From positions 2,167,568 to 2,231,567 of the forward strand of contig NZ_AP019822.1 in assembly GCF_007990505.1 (NCBI RefSeq): a stretch of 64,000 nt of DNA, given 5' to 3'. This DNA comes from Pseudoleptotrichia goodfellowii (GTDB taxonomy: Bacteria; Fusobacteriota; Fusobacteriia; Fusobacteriales; Leptotrichiaceae). The position numbers and the translations under genes are program-made. This document shows, one piece after another, positions 45,767-54,683 of this stretch; the stretch's first letter is position 1; each line of letters begins with the position of its first letter. Below the pieces are notes generated by a model. That model worked only from the letters and a program-made list of their open reading frames with translations. It was not told the origin of the DNA and searched no databases.

Positions 45767-45807
45767 AAAAAGAACTGTTTTAAAACTTTTCATTTTAAGA
45801 CAGCTCT
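45767..45807. terminator. Terminator of the rpsF-ssb-rpsR operon
   Basis: Minus strand arms AGAGCTGTCTTAAAA and TTTTAAAACAGTTCTTTTT, 10 bp after the rpsR stop. Confidence 0.85.
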
Positions 45808-45815
45808 ATAAATAA

Positions 45816-46061
45816 TTATTTTTCTATTCTTGTGTAAGGCATCAAAGCTATTTGTCTTGATCTTTTTATAGCTTTTGCTATTTTTCTTTGGATTTTAGCC
45901 TCTAATCCGGTAACTCTTGCCGGAGAGATTTTTCCTTTATCGTTCATAAAGTTTTTTAATAAATCCACATTTTTATAGTTTATATCTTCTACTTTAAATT
46001 TTACTTTCGGTCTTCTTTTTCTTCTTTTAAATTCTGTAGCCGGTTTCATTACTTTAGTCAC
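45816..46061 (-). CDS. rpsR: Ribosomal protein S18 (bS18)
   Basis: 81 residues. [40 protein letters not shown] and the signature [20 protein letters not shown], ending MPYTRIEK. Works with S6 on the platform of the small subunit. Third gene of rpsF-ssb-rpsR, 13 bp after ssb. Confidence 0.96.
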   Translation of the reverse strand: MTKVMKPATEFKRRKRRPKVKFKVEDINYKNVDLLKNFMNDKGKISPARVTGLEAKIQRKIAKAIKRSRQIALMPYTRIEK

Positions 46062-46074
46062 CTCCTAATTTTTC

Positions 46075-46488
46075 CTAAAATGGAAAATCATCGTCATCCA
46101 TTATTTCGTCATTATCATTGTCAGCAAATGTTTCCTTTGGCTGTGTTCCCTGAGAATAAGATGAAGACTGTTGTTGTCCCTGTCCTCCTGCTGAGTCCAC
46201 AAACTCAAATTTATCAACTATAATGCTGTATGTTTTTATATTTCTTCCTTCTTTTTCGTAGCTTCCCGTTTCCAATCTGCCCTGTATTGCTATTTTCTTA
46301 CCTTTTCTCATATACTCGGCTATAATTTCCGCCGTTTTGTTCCATGCAACACAGTCAAAAAAATCAGTTTCGTTTCTGTTAAATTCTTTTGTTACAGCTA
46401 TCGAAAATCTGCAGAAAGCTTTTCCCGATTGAGAGTATTTCAACTCGGGATCTTTTGTCAATCTTCCGATTAATAGTACTTGGTTCAT
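46075..46488 (-). CDS. ssb: Single-stranded DNA-binding protein
   Basis: 137 residues. OB fold MNQVLLIGRLTKDPELKYSQ, NETDFFDCVAWNKTAEII, KKIAIQGRLETGSYEKEGRN; Gln/Ser-rich linker GQGQQQSSSYSQGTQPK; acidic tip DNDDEIMDDDDFPF for partner proteins. Between rpsF and rpsR, the classic arrangement. Confidence 0.96.
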   Translation of the reverse strand: MNQVLLIGRLTKDPELKYSQSGKAFCRFSIAVTKEFNRNETDFFDCVAWNKTAEIIAEYMRKGKKIAIQGRLETGSYEKEGRNIKTYSIIVDKFEFVDSAGGQGQQQSSSYSQGTQPKETFADNDNDEIMDDDDFPF

Positions 46489-46554
46489 ATTTTCCCCCTC
46501 GAATTTTTTAATTTATTATAAAATTAAATTTATAACCCCCGTAAAATTTTATGA

Positions 46555-46839
46555 TTAGTCATTTCTAACTATCATATATTTCAATATTGATTCAGAAATG
46601 TTTAATTTTGCTTCTACTTCAGGCAATTTTGTTCCGTCAATTTGGAATAATGTCAAAACATAATATCCGTTTTCTTTTTTCTTAATAGGATATGCAAGTT
46701 TTCTGTCTCCCCAAACTTCAGTTTTCAATTCTGCAGCGCCCGCTTTAGTCAATGTATCTTCAACTAATGCTATTCCGGCTTTTTTTTCTTCATCGCTTAA
46801 CTGAGTAGAAAGTATAAACATAATTTCGTAATTTTTCAT
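46555..46839 (-). CDS. rpsF: Ribosomal protein S6 (bS6)
   Basis: 94 residues. MKNYEIMFILSTQLSDEEKK start, EVWGDRKLAYPIKKKENGYY and the end ESILKYMIVRND. Forms a heterodimer with S18 on 16S rRNA. First gene of the operon. Confidence 0.96.
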   Translation of the reverse strand: MKNYEIMFILSTQLSDEEKKAGIALVEDTLTKAGAAELKTEVWGDRKLAYPIKKKENGYYVLTLFQIDGTKLPEVEAKLNISESILKYMIVRND

Positions 46840-46892
46840 TTGTTCTTCTCCTTTCCTTCGGCTTTTCAGCCCTATTTCAAAATAGAGCAGGT
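46840..46892 (-). ncRNA. rpsF leader, candidate S6:S18-binding RNA
   Basis: Minus strand leader of about 53 nt. Two adjoining hairpins: CTATT/AATAG and GGCT-GAAA-AGCC, closed by CCT/AGG, with a CCG trinucleotide just after the second. S6:S18 autoregulatory leaders known from other bacteria display a CCG in a loop or bulge. Agreement is suggestive, not proven. Confidence 0.4.
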
Positions 46893-46898
46893 TTTTTT

Positions 46899-46927
46899 AT
46901 TTTATCAAAAAAATTGTATAAAATCAA
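46899..46927 (-). promoter_or_regulatory. Promoter of the rpsF operon
   Basis: Minus strand TTGATT (46922-46927), 17-bp spacer, TAAAAT (46899-46904), directly behind the ftsZ stop. No ftsZ terminator was seen, so read-through from the cell-division cluster is also possible. Confidence 0.65.
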
Positions 46928-46932
46928 GTTAT

Positions 46933-48030
46933 TTATTCATCTTTTGAAAAAAATGAAGGTACTACAAATTGTGTAGGTTGGCTTTCAGCGTCATCTTTCA
47001 GAAGTTTTCCGTCTTCAACATCATTTTTATCGGAATTAATTTCGACATTTTCTCCAAATCCCGAAAATACTGTTCCTTCAAAAGATTTATTGTATTTTCC
47101 CTGGAAATCCGTAGCAATTATAGACACTCTTATTGTTCCTTCCAATTCAGGATCAATTATAACTCCCCATATTAAACTTGCTCCTGCATTTCCCGTTTTG
47201 TGAGAAACTGTTTCGGAAACTTCTTTTATTTCATGAAGTCCTATATCAGGACCTGCAGTTATATTAAGTAGAACTTTTCTTGCTCCTTCTATGGAATTTT
47301 CAAGTAACGGACTGTTTAATGCCTGTTCTGTAGCTGTTTTCGCTTTTCCGTCACCTGTTGCTTCTCCGAATCCCAACATTGCTATTCCCGAATTATTCAT
47401 CGTAGTTTTTACATCGGCAAAATCAAGGTTTACATATCCCTGTTTAGTTATCAGATCAGATATCCCTTTAATCCCCACTCTTAACACACTGTTCGCTTCT
47501 TTAAATGCCGTCATCAAAGTTATACTGACATTGGGCAATTCAAACAGTTTTTCATTAGGTATGGCTATTAATGTATCTACATTCTGTTTTAAATTTTCTA
47601 TTCCCAATTCGGCATTTTTCTTTTTCAAAGGTCCCTCAAATTCAAAAGGTTTTGTTACTACGGCAACCGTTAAAATATTCATATTTTTTGCGATTTCCGC
47701 AACAATAGGTGAAGCTCCGGTACCTGTTCCTCCTCCCATTCCGGCAGTTATAAACAGCATATCGGTATTTTTTAACATCTCTCTGATTTTATCTTCCGAT
47801 TCTTTTGCTGCAACTCTTGCTTTTTCAGGGTCTGCTCCCGCTCCGAGACCTTCGCCTAAAAGAACTTTTGTTTCCGCTTTCGATCTTGCTAAATCCTGTG
47901 CATCGGTATTTACCGCAACAAAATCGACATCCGTTATGTCACTTTCTATCATGTCGTTTATTGCGTTTCCTCCGGCTCCTCCTACTCCTACAACTTTGAG
48001 CCTTGCTGCATTATTTGAACTCTCTCCCAT
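46933..48030 (-). CDS. ftsZ: FtsZ, cell division GTPase
   Basis: 365 residues. Tubulin-type signature AGMGGGTGTGASPIVAEIAK at about 96-115; N-terminal VVGVGGAGGNAINDMIES. C-terminal linker about 320-350 is acidic; the last residues QFVVPSFFSKDE correspond to the conserved tail (usually IPxFLR-like) that binds ZipA/FtsA/SepF; here VPSFF, without the usual basic residues. Last gene of the division cluster; ftsA is not next to it. Confidence 0.96.
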   Translation of the reverse strand: MGESSNNAARLKVVGVGGAGGNAINDMIESDITDVDFVAVNTDAQDLARSKAETKVLLGEGLGAGADPEKARVAAKESEDKIREMLKNTDMLFITAGMGGGTGTGASPIVAEIAKNMNILTVAVVTKPFEFEGPLKKKNAELGIENLKQNVDTLIAIPNEKLFELPNVSITLMTAFKEANSVLRVGIKGISDLITKQGYVNLDFADVKTTMNNSGIAMLGFGEATGDGKAKTATEQALNSPLLENSIEGARKVLLNITAGPDIGLHEIKEVSETVSHKTGNAGASLIWGVIIDPELEGTIRVSIIATDFQGKYNKSFEGTVFSGFGENVEINSDKNDVEDGKLLKDDAESQPTQFVVPSFFSKDE

Positions 48031-48044
48031 GTTATCCTCCTGAA

Positions 48045-48710
48045 TTATTTTACATTAACATCTTTAAATCTTATATCCATATAGTTTATTGTCTGTTCAT
48101 CTTTTATTTTTTCGTATAATTTATATCTGCTATCATATTTTTCGGAGCTGACGAAAGGATCTGTAATAAATTTTACTCCGTTTTTCAGTATCAACTCATA
48201 TGTTTTATTATTTTTTCTTATTTCAGATATCATATCATATAAATCTTTATTTTTTATTTTAGACAAAATAATTTTAATATCTTTTAAAGAATCTTCATCA
48301 GTATAAATTATTACCGGAATATTTTTTGATTCTATTTCGGAAATATGCCCGAATAAATTCAGTTCCTTATCTGCCAGAAATATATCATTGCCTTTTTTTA
48401 CATAAACATAAGGCTCTCTTTCTTCAAATTCGACAATAAGTTTACTCGGATAAACTTTTCTTATGGAAATTTTTTTTACTCTTACATCTTTTCCAAGTAT
48501 TTCTTCCATTCTTCCTGTATTTATGTAAACTATATTTTCACCTTTTAAATTTTCTATTTTACTGATTATATCATCTTTTAAAAGATTGTTTTTCCCCGTA
48601 ACTGTTATTTCATTTATTTTGAAATAATCGGTTTCTATAAACTGTTTACCGAAGTAAATCAAGCCGGACAGTAAACTTATAACTAATACGGTTCTTATAA
48701 ATTTTCGCAT
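48045..48710 (-). CDS. ftsQ: FtsQ/DivIB, division septum protein
   Basis: 221 residues: short cytoplasmic N-terminus, one membrane helix (about 7-24), POTRA domain KINEITVTGKNNLLKDDIIS, then beta domain IRKVYPSKLIVEFEEREPYV. Bridges the divisome with FtsL/FtsB. Between murB and ftsZ, the usual place. Confidence 0.88.
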   Translation of the reverse strand: MRKFIRTVLVISLLSGLIYFGKQFIETDYFKINEITVTGKNNLLKDDIISKIENLKGENIVYINTGRMEEILGKDVRVKKISIRKVYPSKLIVEFEEREPYVYVKKGNDIFLADKELNLFGHISEIESKNIPVIIYTDEDSLKDIKIILSKIKNKDLYDMISEIRKNNKTYELILKNGVKFITDPFVSSEKYDSRYKLYEKIKDEQTINYMDIRFKDVNVK

Positions 48711-48796
48711 CTTTCACTCCGAATTTTGTTATATATTATACACTTTTTTTTCATTTTATTCAATTACTTAATTATTTTTATTTTAATTTCGTATTT

Positions 48797-49660
48797 TTAT
48801 TCTTCTTCAGTTTTAAGTATTATTATTTCAGTTTCAAGTTTTGTATTGAATTTTTCAAACACAACTTTTTTTACATGTTCGATAATAGATATTATATCGC
48901 TGAATTTTGCATCTCCCAAATTAATAATGAAATTCGGATGTTTGGCTGAAACCATAGCATTTCCCACTCTGTATTCTTTCAATCCCGCATCCGATATGAG
49001 TTGAGCCGCAAAAGTCCCTTCAGGATTTTTAAATGTACTCCCTAAATTCGGGTATTCCAAAGGATGTTTATTTTTTCTCTGATTTCTTTTATCCGCAACA
49101 CACTCTTTATCAAATCCTTTTTTGAACTTCAACAGTACTGAAATTACTATCCATTTATTCTGTTTTATCTCTGTATTTCTGTATTTAAAATCCAACTGGG
49201 ATTTATTCAGTTTTGTTATTTCTCCGTCATTTTTACAAACTTCCACTTCTTCTATACAATCGAAAATCTCAGTTCCGTAAGCTCCTCCGTTCATATTTAC
49301 AAGTCCTCCCACAGAGCCGGGAACACCTGCAATATTTTCCAGTCCGGTATAATTATTTTCTTCCATAAATTCTATAAGTTCATCAAAATCAAGTCCCGCT
49401 TCCACTCTGACCAAATCATAATCTTCGTGCTTTTCTTCGATTATTATTTTTTTAAAATTTTTCAAAGAAATAAAACTTATATCCAGTTTTCCGTCATGTA
49501 ACAAAGTATTCGTCCCGTTTCCCAGAAGAAATATATTTTTTCGAGTATTCAGAACTTCTTTTAATTCTTTTTTTTCTTCTATAAAGATAAGTTCTTTCGC
49601 AATTCCTCCGACTTTCATGTGGGAATATTCTTTCATTTCAATATTTTCATATATTTTCAT
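48797..49660 (-). CDS. murB: MurB, UDP-N-acetylenolpyruvoylglucosamine reductase
   Basis: 287 residues, type II length (no insertion of the E. coli type). FAD-binding HMKVGGIAKELIF, NIFLLGNGTNTLLHDG, LENIAGVPGSVGGLVNMNGG; catalytic region YRNTEIKQ and FKNPEGTFAAQLISDAGLK. Makes UDP-MurNAc for peptidoglycan. Confidence 0.95.
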   Translation of the reverse strand: MKIYENIEMKEYSHMKVGGIAKELIFIEEKKELKEVLNTRKNIFLLGNGTNTLLHDGKLDISFISLKNFKKIIIEEKHEDYDLVRVEAGLDFDELIEFMEENNYTGLENIAGVPGSVGGLVNMNGGAYGTEIFDCIEEVEVCKNDGEITKLNKSQLDFKYRNTEIKQNKWIVISVLLKFKKGFDKECVADKRNQRKNKHPLEYPNLGSTFKNPEGTFAAQLISDAGLKEYRVGNAMVSAKHPNFIINLGDAKFSDIISIIEHVKKVVFEKFNTKLETEIIILKTEEE

Positions 49661-49697
49661 ATAAATTTTCTCCCGAATTTTCTGTTTTAAATATAAA

Positions 49698-51041
49698 TTA
49701 TTTCAAAGTATTTTTTATCTCGTGTGCAAGTTTTGATACACTTCCTGCACCCATGAATACATAACTTTTATTGGAGTTTTCGTTATCTTTTACAAGTTTC
49801 TGAATTTCTTCTTCACTGTACACCTTTACACCGTTTCCTATTTTCTCGGCAAGTTTTTCCGAAGAAACATCATATATATTATCTTCTCCTGCAGAATATA
49901 TAGGCAACAGAATCAATTCATCGGCTTTTTTCAAAGATGTTATAAAATCATCAAAGAAAAATTTTGTTCTGCTGTATCTGTGAGGCTGAAAAATAACCGT
50001 AACATTTCCTTTTTCAGTGGCTTTGGCTGCTTCTATCGTTACTTTTATTTCTGTAGGATGGTGAGCGTAATCATCTATTATTCTTAAATTTTTATCATAA
50101 ATTACCTGATATCTTCTGTTCGCCCCTTTAAATTCAGCCAGTCTTTCTTTTACAGTATCCATGTTACATCCCGCTTCGTCGGCTAAATATATTACTGGCA
50201 GTGAATTTGACACGTTATGTTCTCCGGGGATACACAAAGTAAATTCTCCCAGGTTTTTACCGTTTTTTATAACTTCATAGTGTGTGCATCCATCCTTTAC
50301 AGTAATATTTGTTGCAAAAATATGAACATCTTCCTTTTTTATACTGTACCATATTATATTTTTATTTTTTATATTCAAAGTGGACATATCTTCACAATCT
50401 TTACATAAAATTGCCAGTTTTTCGGTACTATCGATAAACTTTTCAAAGGATTTCTTTATGTTTTCATATGTTCCGTGATGTTCCAAATGATCGGGTTCTA
50501 CGTTTGTTACAACGGAATATTTCGGTTTTATGAATAAAAACGAATTATCGCTTTCATCGGCTTCGGCTATAAAATATTCCGAATTTCCTATTTTACTGTT
50601 ACTCTGTATTTCAGGTATTATTCCGCCCACTACTATTGTAGGATCTTTTTCAAGAAAAGCCACACTCATCATTGAACTTGTAGTTGTCTTACCGTGAGTT
50701 CCCGCAACTGCAATTCCTTCAAATTTGTTCATTAACTGAGCCAGAAGCTCTCCTCTTTTGATTTTTTTTATTCCGTTTTCCACTATATATTTATATTCAG
50801 GATTACATTCTTTTATAGCAGTGGAATAAACAAACAGATCTATTCCTTTATCCTTGACATTTTCTTCTACCTGTCCTATATATATTTTAATGCCCATTTC
50901 TTCCATTTCACGAGTTATGGCTTTTCTTTCCAAATCCGACCCTGCTACATTATACCCTTCTTTTACAAGGATTTTTGCAAGTCCGCTCATACCTATTCCG
51001 TTTATTCCGCTGAAATAAACGTTTCTAACATCCGATAACAT
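49698..51041 (-). CDS. murC: MurC, UDP-N-acetylmuramate-L-alanine ligase
   Basis: 447 residues. NYFSGINGIGMSGLAKIL-type dinucleotide loop at the start, ATP loop AVAGTHGKTTTSSMMSVAF, ADESDNSFL, NVEPDHLEHHGTYEN, and the C-terminal IIDDYAHHPTEIKVTIEAAK. First amino acid of the stem peptide. 15 bp after murG. Confidence 0.96.
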   Translation of the reverse strand: MLSDVRNVYFSGINGIGMSGLAKILVKEGYNVAGSDLERKAITREMEEMGIKIYIGQVEENVKDKGIDLFVYSTAIKECNPEYKYIVENGIKKIKRGELLAQLMNKFEGIAVAGTHGKTTTSSMMSVAFLEKDPTIVVGGIIPEIQSNSKIGNSEYFIAEADESDNSFLFIKPKYSVVTNVEPDHLEHHGTYENIKKSFEKFIDSTEKLAILCKDCEDMSTLNIKNKNIIWYSIKKEDVHIFATNITVKDGCTHYEVIKNGKNLGEFTLCIPGEHNVSNSLPVIYLADEAGCNMDTVKERLAEFKGANRRYQVIYDKNLRIIDDYAHHPTEIKVTIEAAKATEKGNVTVIFQPHRYSRTKFFFDDFITSLKKADELILLPIYSAGEDNIYDVSSEKLAEKIGNGVKVYSEEEIQKLVKDNENSNKSYVFMGAGSVSKLAHEIKNTLK

Positions 51042-51055
51042 CTTTTCCCTCCGTA

Positions 51056-52120
51056 TTATTTTGAATAACTGTCTATTTTCATTGTTTCAACTATTAAATT
51101 TGCAGCATTTTCTTTTTTCAGTTTTTTTATATTATTTTTCATAAAATTAAGCATTTCATCGTGTTTTACAAGAACTAAAGCTTCTTTCACGGCTTTTTCG
51201 GCTTCCTCATTGGAATAAATTTTTGCTCCGTTTACATATTCCAGGACATCGGCGTTTTCCTTCTGACCTACAAAATCATAAGGAATTAAAATGGAAGGTT
51301 TTTCCAACTGAATCAGTTCCGATATTGTCGAAGCTCCTGCACGGCATATTACAAGGTCTGCAGCAGACATAATATCGGCTGCATTTTCAAAATAAGGCAT
51401 TATAACCGAGTTACCCTGATTTTTCATTCTGAATACTGCTTCTTCAAAATTTTCTTTTCCTGTAGCCCAAAATAACTTCACATTCTTATCTTTGATTATT
51501 TCTTCCCATACTTTCAGAATAGCTTCATTTATATTTTTTGCACCTAAACTTCCGCCCATTACAAGAACGGCTTTCTTATCTTTTTCTATATCCAGTTTTT
51601 TTCTTTCTTCATTTTTATTTTTATAATAAAATTCTTCTCTCAAAGGATTTCCTGTTACAATAAATTTCTTCTTGTATTTTTCAGGTATACTGTTTAATGT
51701 ATTTTCAAAAGCAATAAATACCTTTTTTGCTTTTTTATAAAAATATTTATTTGCAAGACCCATTGTACAATTCTGCTCCTGAAGATAATAAGGTATTCTT
51801 AAAAGTCTTGCCGCAAGTAAAACCGGTATTGTTATGTAATTTCCGAATCCGATGATTTGAGAAGGATTTTCCCTTTTCAATATTTTAAATGCTTTAAATG
51901 TTGCATAAGCAGTTTTTATAATTCCTTTTACAGATTTTAAAGGTATTACATCAAGACCTTCAAATCTGAAGCCTTCTTTAGGAACTAGCTCTTTTTCCAT
52001 TCTGTGCTTAGTTCCTATAAATAAAGTTTCTATATTCTGTTCCCTCATTTTTTTCGCAATAGACAAAGCGGGATATATATGTCCTCCTGTGCCTCCCGTT
52101 GTCAGCACTACTTTTTCCAT
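51056..52120 (-). CDS. murG: MurG, lipid II-forming GlcNAc transferase
   Basis: 354 residues, GT28 fold. Glycine loop TTGGTGGHIYPALSIAKKM, second loop QIIGFGNYITIPVLLAARLL, C-terminal LVICRAGASTISELIQLEKP and PYDFVGQKENADVL. Peripheral enzyme on the cytoplasmic membrane face. Confidence 0.95.
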   Translation of the reverse strand: MEKVVLTTGGTGGHIYPALSIAKKMREQNIETLFIGTKHRMEKELVPKEGFRFEGLDVIPLKSVKGIIKTAYATFKAFKILKRENPSQIIGFGNYITIPVLLAARLLRIPYYLQEQNCTMGLANKYFYKKAKKVFIAFENTLNSIPEKYKKKFIVTGNPLREEFYYKNKNEERKKLDIEKDKKAVLVMGGSLGAKNINEAILKVWEEIIKDKNVKLFWATGKENFEEAVFRMKNQGNSVIMPYFENAADIMSAADLVICRAGASTISELIQLEKPSILIPYDFVGQKENADVLEYVNGAKIYSNEEAEKAVKEALVLVKHDEMLNFMKNNIKKLKKENAANLIVETMKIDSYSK

Positions 52121-52165
52121 AACCTGAATGCTCCGTTTCCTGTTTTTATTTATTTCAAATGATTT

Positions 52166-53269
52166 TTATTGTATTTCTTCTTCAATTTCCTGTTTATAAA
52201 GAGCTCTTATAATATTATATACTATTCCTAAAGCTGCCATTGTAACGATCGTTGTACTTCCTCCGTAACTGAGTATCGGCAAAGGAATACCTGTCGACGG
52301 AACCAGTCCCAACACAACAGAAAGATTACCTATTATTTGAAGGGAAAACATCGAAAGAATCCCTATTAAAAGATACTTCGCATACATATCTTTTATTCTG
52401 ATTACCGTAATTAATATTACAGCCAGTAAAGCTACATAAAGCAAAATTAACAAAATCGATCCTATAAATCCTGTTTCTTCGGCATATCCCGAAAATATGT
52501 AATCTGTATGAATTTCCGGAAGATAAAAATATTTCTGAAGTCCGTTTCCGTAAAATTTTCCTATCAGTTTACCGCTTCCTATAGCTATTAACGACTGTTT
52601 TAACTGATACACTTCATCACTGTTTTCCAAATGACCGAGCAGTCTTTTCAGCCTGTAAGGCATCGAAAGAATAGAGCCCGCTCCTAAAGTTACCAGCATA
52701 AGGAGCACTGAAATAAAATGTTCCATTTTTACTCCCGAAATGAATATCATCGTCAATCCTATCAATGTTACCTGAACGGTACTGCTAAAAGATTTTTCCA
52801 GAAGTATCATAAAAGCATACAGCATTAAAGGAATCATTGTCATAAATAATATTCCGAGACTTTTTTCTCTTTTCTTTTTCAGAAAATCTATCAATCCTGC
52901 CAAATATATAATAATAACCAACTTTGCAAATTCAGAAGGCTGTATACTGAACATACCCATTTTTATCCATCTTTTTGCTCCGTTTGCTTCCTTTCCTATA
53001 ACTAAAACCCCGATAAGGAATAAAAACTGAACCGCATACAAAATACCTCTGGCTTGTTTATATTTTTTGTAATTAAAATTGGCAGTAAACAGGAAGGAAA
53101 TACTTCCTAAACCTAACCACATTAACTGTCTTTTTAAAAAATAATAATGACTGTTATATTCTTTTAATCCCCTCGGAAAACTCACACTTGCAATCATCGC
53201 AATGCTCAGTCCCGCTAATATTATCATTATTATGATGAGAGTTGTTCCTAAAATTTTTCTGTTTTTCAA
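52166..53269 (-). CDS. ftsW: FtsW, septal peptidoglycan glycosyltransferase (SEDS)
   Basis: 367 residues, ten membrane helices. SEDS markers: WIKMGMFSIQPSEFAKLVII, PEIHTDYIFSGYAEETGFIG, and GLVPSTGIPLPILSYGGSTT near the C-terminus. Position between murD and murG supports FtsW instead of RodA. Confidence 0.93.
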   Translation of the reverse strand: MKNRKILGTTLIIIMIILAGLSIAMIASVSFPRGLKEYNSHYYFLKRQLMWLGLGSISFLFTANFNYKKYKQARGILYAVQFLFLIGVLVIGKEANGAKRWIKMGMFSIQPSEFAKLVIIIYLAGLIDFLKKKREKSLGILFMTMIPLMLYAFMILLEKSFSSTVQVTLIGLTMIFISGVKMEHFISVLLMLVTLGAGSILSMPYRLKRLLGHLENSDEVYQLKQSLIAIGSGKLIGKFYGNGLQKYFYLPEIHTDYIFSGYAEETGFIGSILLILLYVALLAVILITVIRIKDMYAKYLLIGILSMFSLQIIGNLSVVLGLVPSTGIPLPILSYGGSTTIVTMAALGIVYNIIRALYKQEIEEEIQ

Positions 53270-53296
53270 ATTTATCTCTCCCGAATTTTTATAAAT

Positions 53297-54664
53297 TTAT
53301 CCTAAAATTTTTTGTGTCAGTTCTTTAAAAACGTGTCCTCTATGCTCAAAGTTTTTAAACTGACAAAAACTTGATGTTGCAGGAGAAAACAATATAACTG
53401 TATCTCTTGTAAAATCAAAATTATTATTCAGATAATTCAAAATATTTTCCACTGTTTCCATATTTTTATAATTTGAATATCCGAATTTATCCATGCACTC
53501 TTCAAGTAACGGTGCATTATCTCCTATTAAATAAACAAATTCGACTTTTTCTTTTATTTTTTTTATCAATTCGTCATTGGAAATCTTTTTATCATCTCCA
53601 CCGCAAATGAGTATTATCGGCTTTTCAAAAGAATCTATAGCTTTTAACGTAGATTCCACATTTGTTCCTTTGGAATCATTTATAAACACTGTATTTTCTT
53701 TTACAAAAAAGTTCTCGAGTCTGTGTTCCAATGCTTTTGTTGTTTTTAAAAATTCCTTGATTTTTTCATCAGGGATATTCAATATTTTTGCTCCGCTTAT
53801 TAAAAACAGCATATTTTCAAGGTTATGTTTTCCTTTTAATGACAAATCTTTCACAGAAATAAGCTTTTCGGCAACTTTTTCGGTTTCCTCATCTGCATAA
53901 CAATCTATTCTGTCCTTGAGATTTTTCATAATATATATATTATCTTCAAAAACAAAGACCGTTCCTTTTTTTTCAGTACTTAAATAAACTTTTTCTGCTT
54001 TAATTTTATTTTGTATTTCTTCTCTTTCACATAGTCTTTCAAATTCGGCATCGTCGAGATTAATTACTGCAAAATCGTCTTTATTCTGTTTTTGAAAAAT
54101 GTCAAATTTCGTAATATAGTATTCTTCTACAGAATTATATCTTGTCAGGTGATCCGGTGTAAGATTTATTATTCCTGCTATATACGAATGTATCTGAGGA
54201 TCGTTTTCGAGCTGATAACTGCTTAATTCCAGAACTATATAATCCAAAGGCTCTTCATCTCCCACAAGTTTTGCAAAAGAATATCCGGCATTTCCTGCCA
54301 ATTTCACATTATATCCTGCAAATTCAAGCAATTCATACATTTTTGTACATGTAGTCGTTTTCCCGTTTGTTCCTGTAAAAGATATAACTTTTATTTTTTT
54401 ATCCATATATTTATAAGCCAAATCTATTTCCGAAATAACTTTTATATTTTTCTCTTCGGCTTTTTTCAGCAATTCCGCTTTCCAGGGGATTCCCGGACTT
54501 TTTACGACAAATTCTATATTTTCACTGTCTAAAATTTTAATCCCTTCAGATGAAGGTATCCCTTGCTTATCATCTATTAAAAATACTTCATAATCATATT
54601 TTTCAAGTAATTCCTTTGCTCCGAGTCCGCTAAGTCCGGCTCCGAATACCAAAGCCTTTTTCAT
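53297..54664 (-). CDS. murD: MurD, UDP-MurNAc-L-Ala-D-glutamate ligase
   Basis: 455 residues. N-terminal ALVFGAGLSGLGAKELLEKY, ATP loop VISFTGTNGKTTTCTKMYEL, NLTPDHLTRY, and C-terminal NDSKGTNVESTLKAIDSFE, ICGGDDKK, ILFSPATSSFCQFKNFEHRG. Complete. Confidence 0.96.
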   Translation of the reverse strand: MKKALVFGAGLSGLGAKELLEKYDYEVFLIDDKQGIPSSEGIKILDSENIEFVVKSPGIPWKAELLKKAEEKNIKVISEIDLAYKYMDKKIKVISFTGTNGKTTTCTKMYELLEFAGYNVKLAGNAGYSFAKLVGDEEPLDYIVLELSSYQLENDPQIHSYIAGIINLTPDHLTRYNSVEEYYITKFDIFQKQNKDDFAVINLDDAEFERLCEREEIQNKIKAEKVYLSTEKKGTVFVFEDNIYIMKNLKDRIDCYADEETEKVAEKLISVKDLSLKGKHNLENMLFLISGAKILNIPDEKIKEFLKTTKALEHRLENFFVKENTVFINDSKGTNVESTLKAIDSFEKPIILICGGDDKKISNDELIKKIKEKVEFVYLIGDNAPLLEECMDKFGYSNYKNMETVENILNYLNNNFDFTRDTVILFSPATSSFCQFKNFEHRGHVFKELTQKILG

Positions 54665-54683
54665 TTCATTTCCTCTTTTCAGA

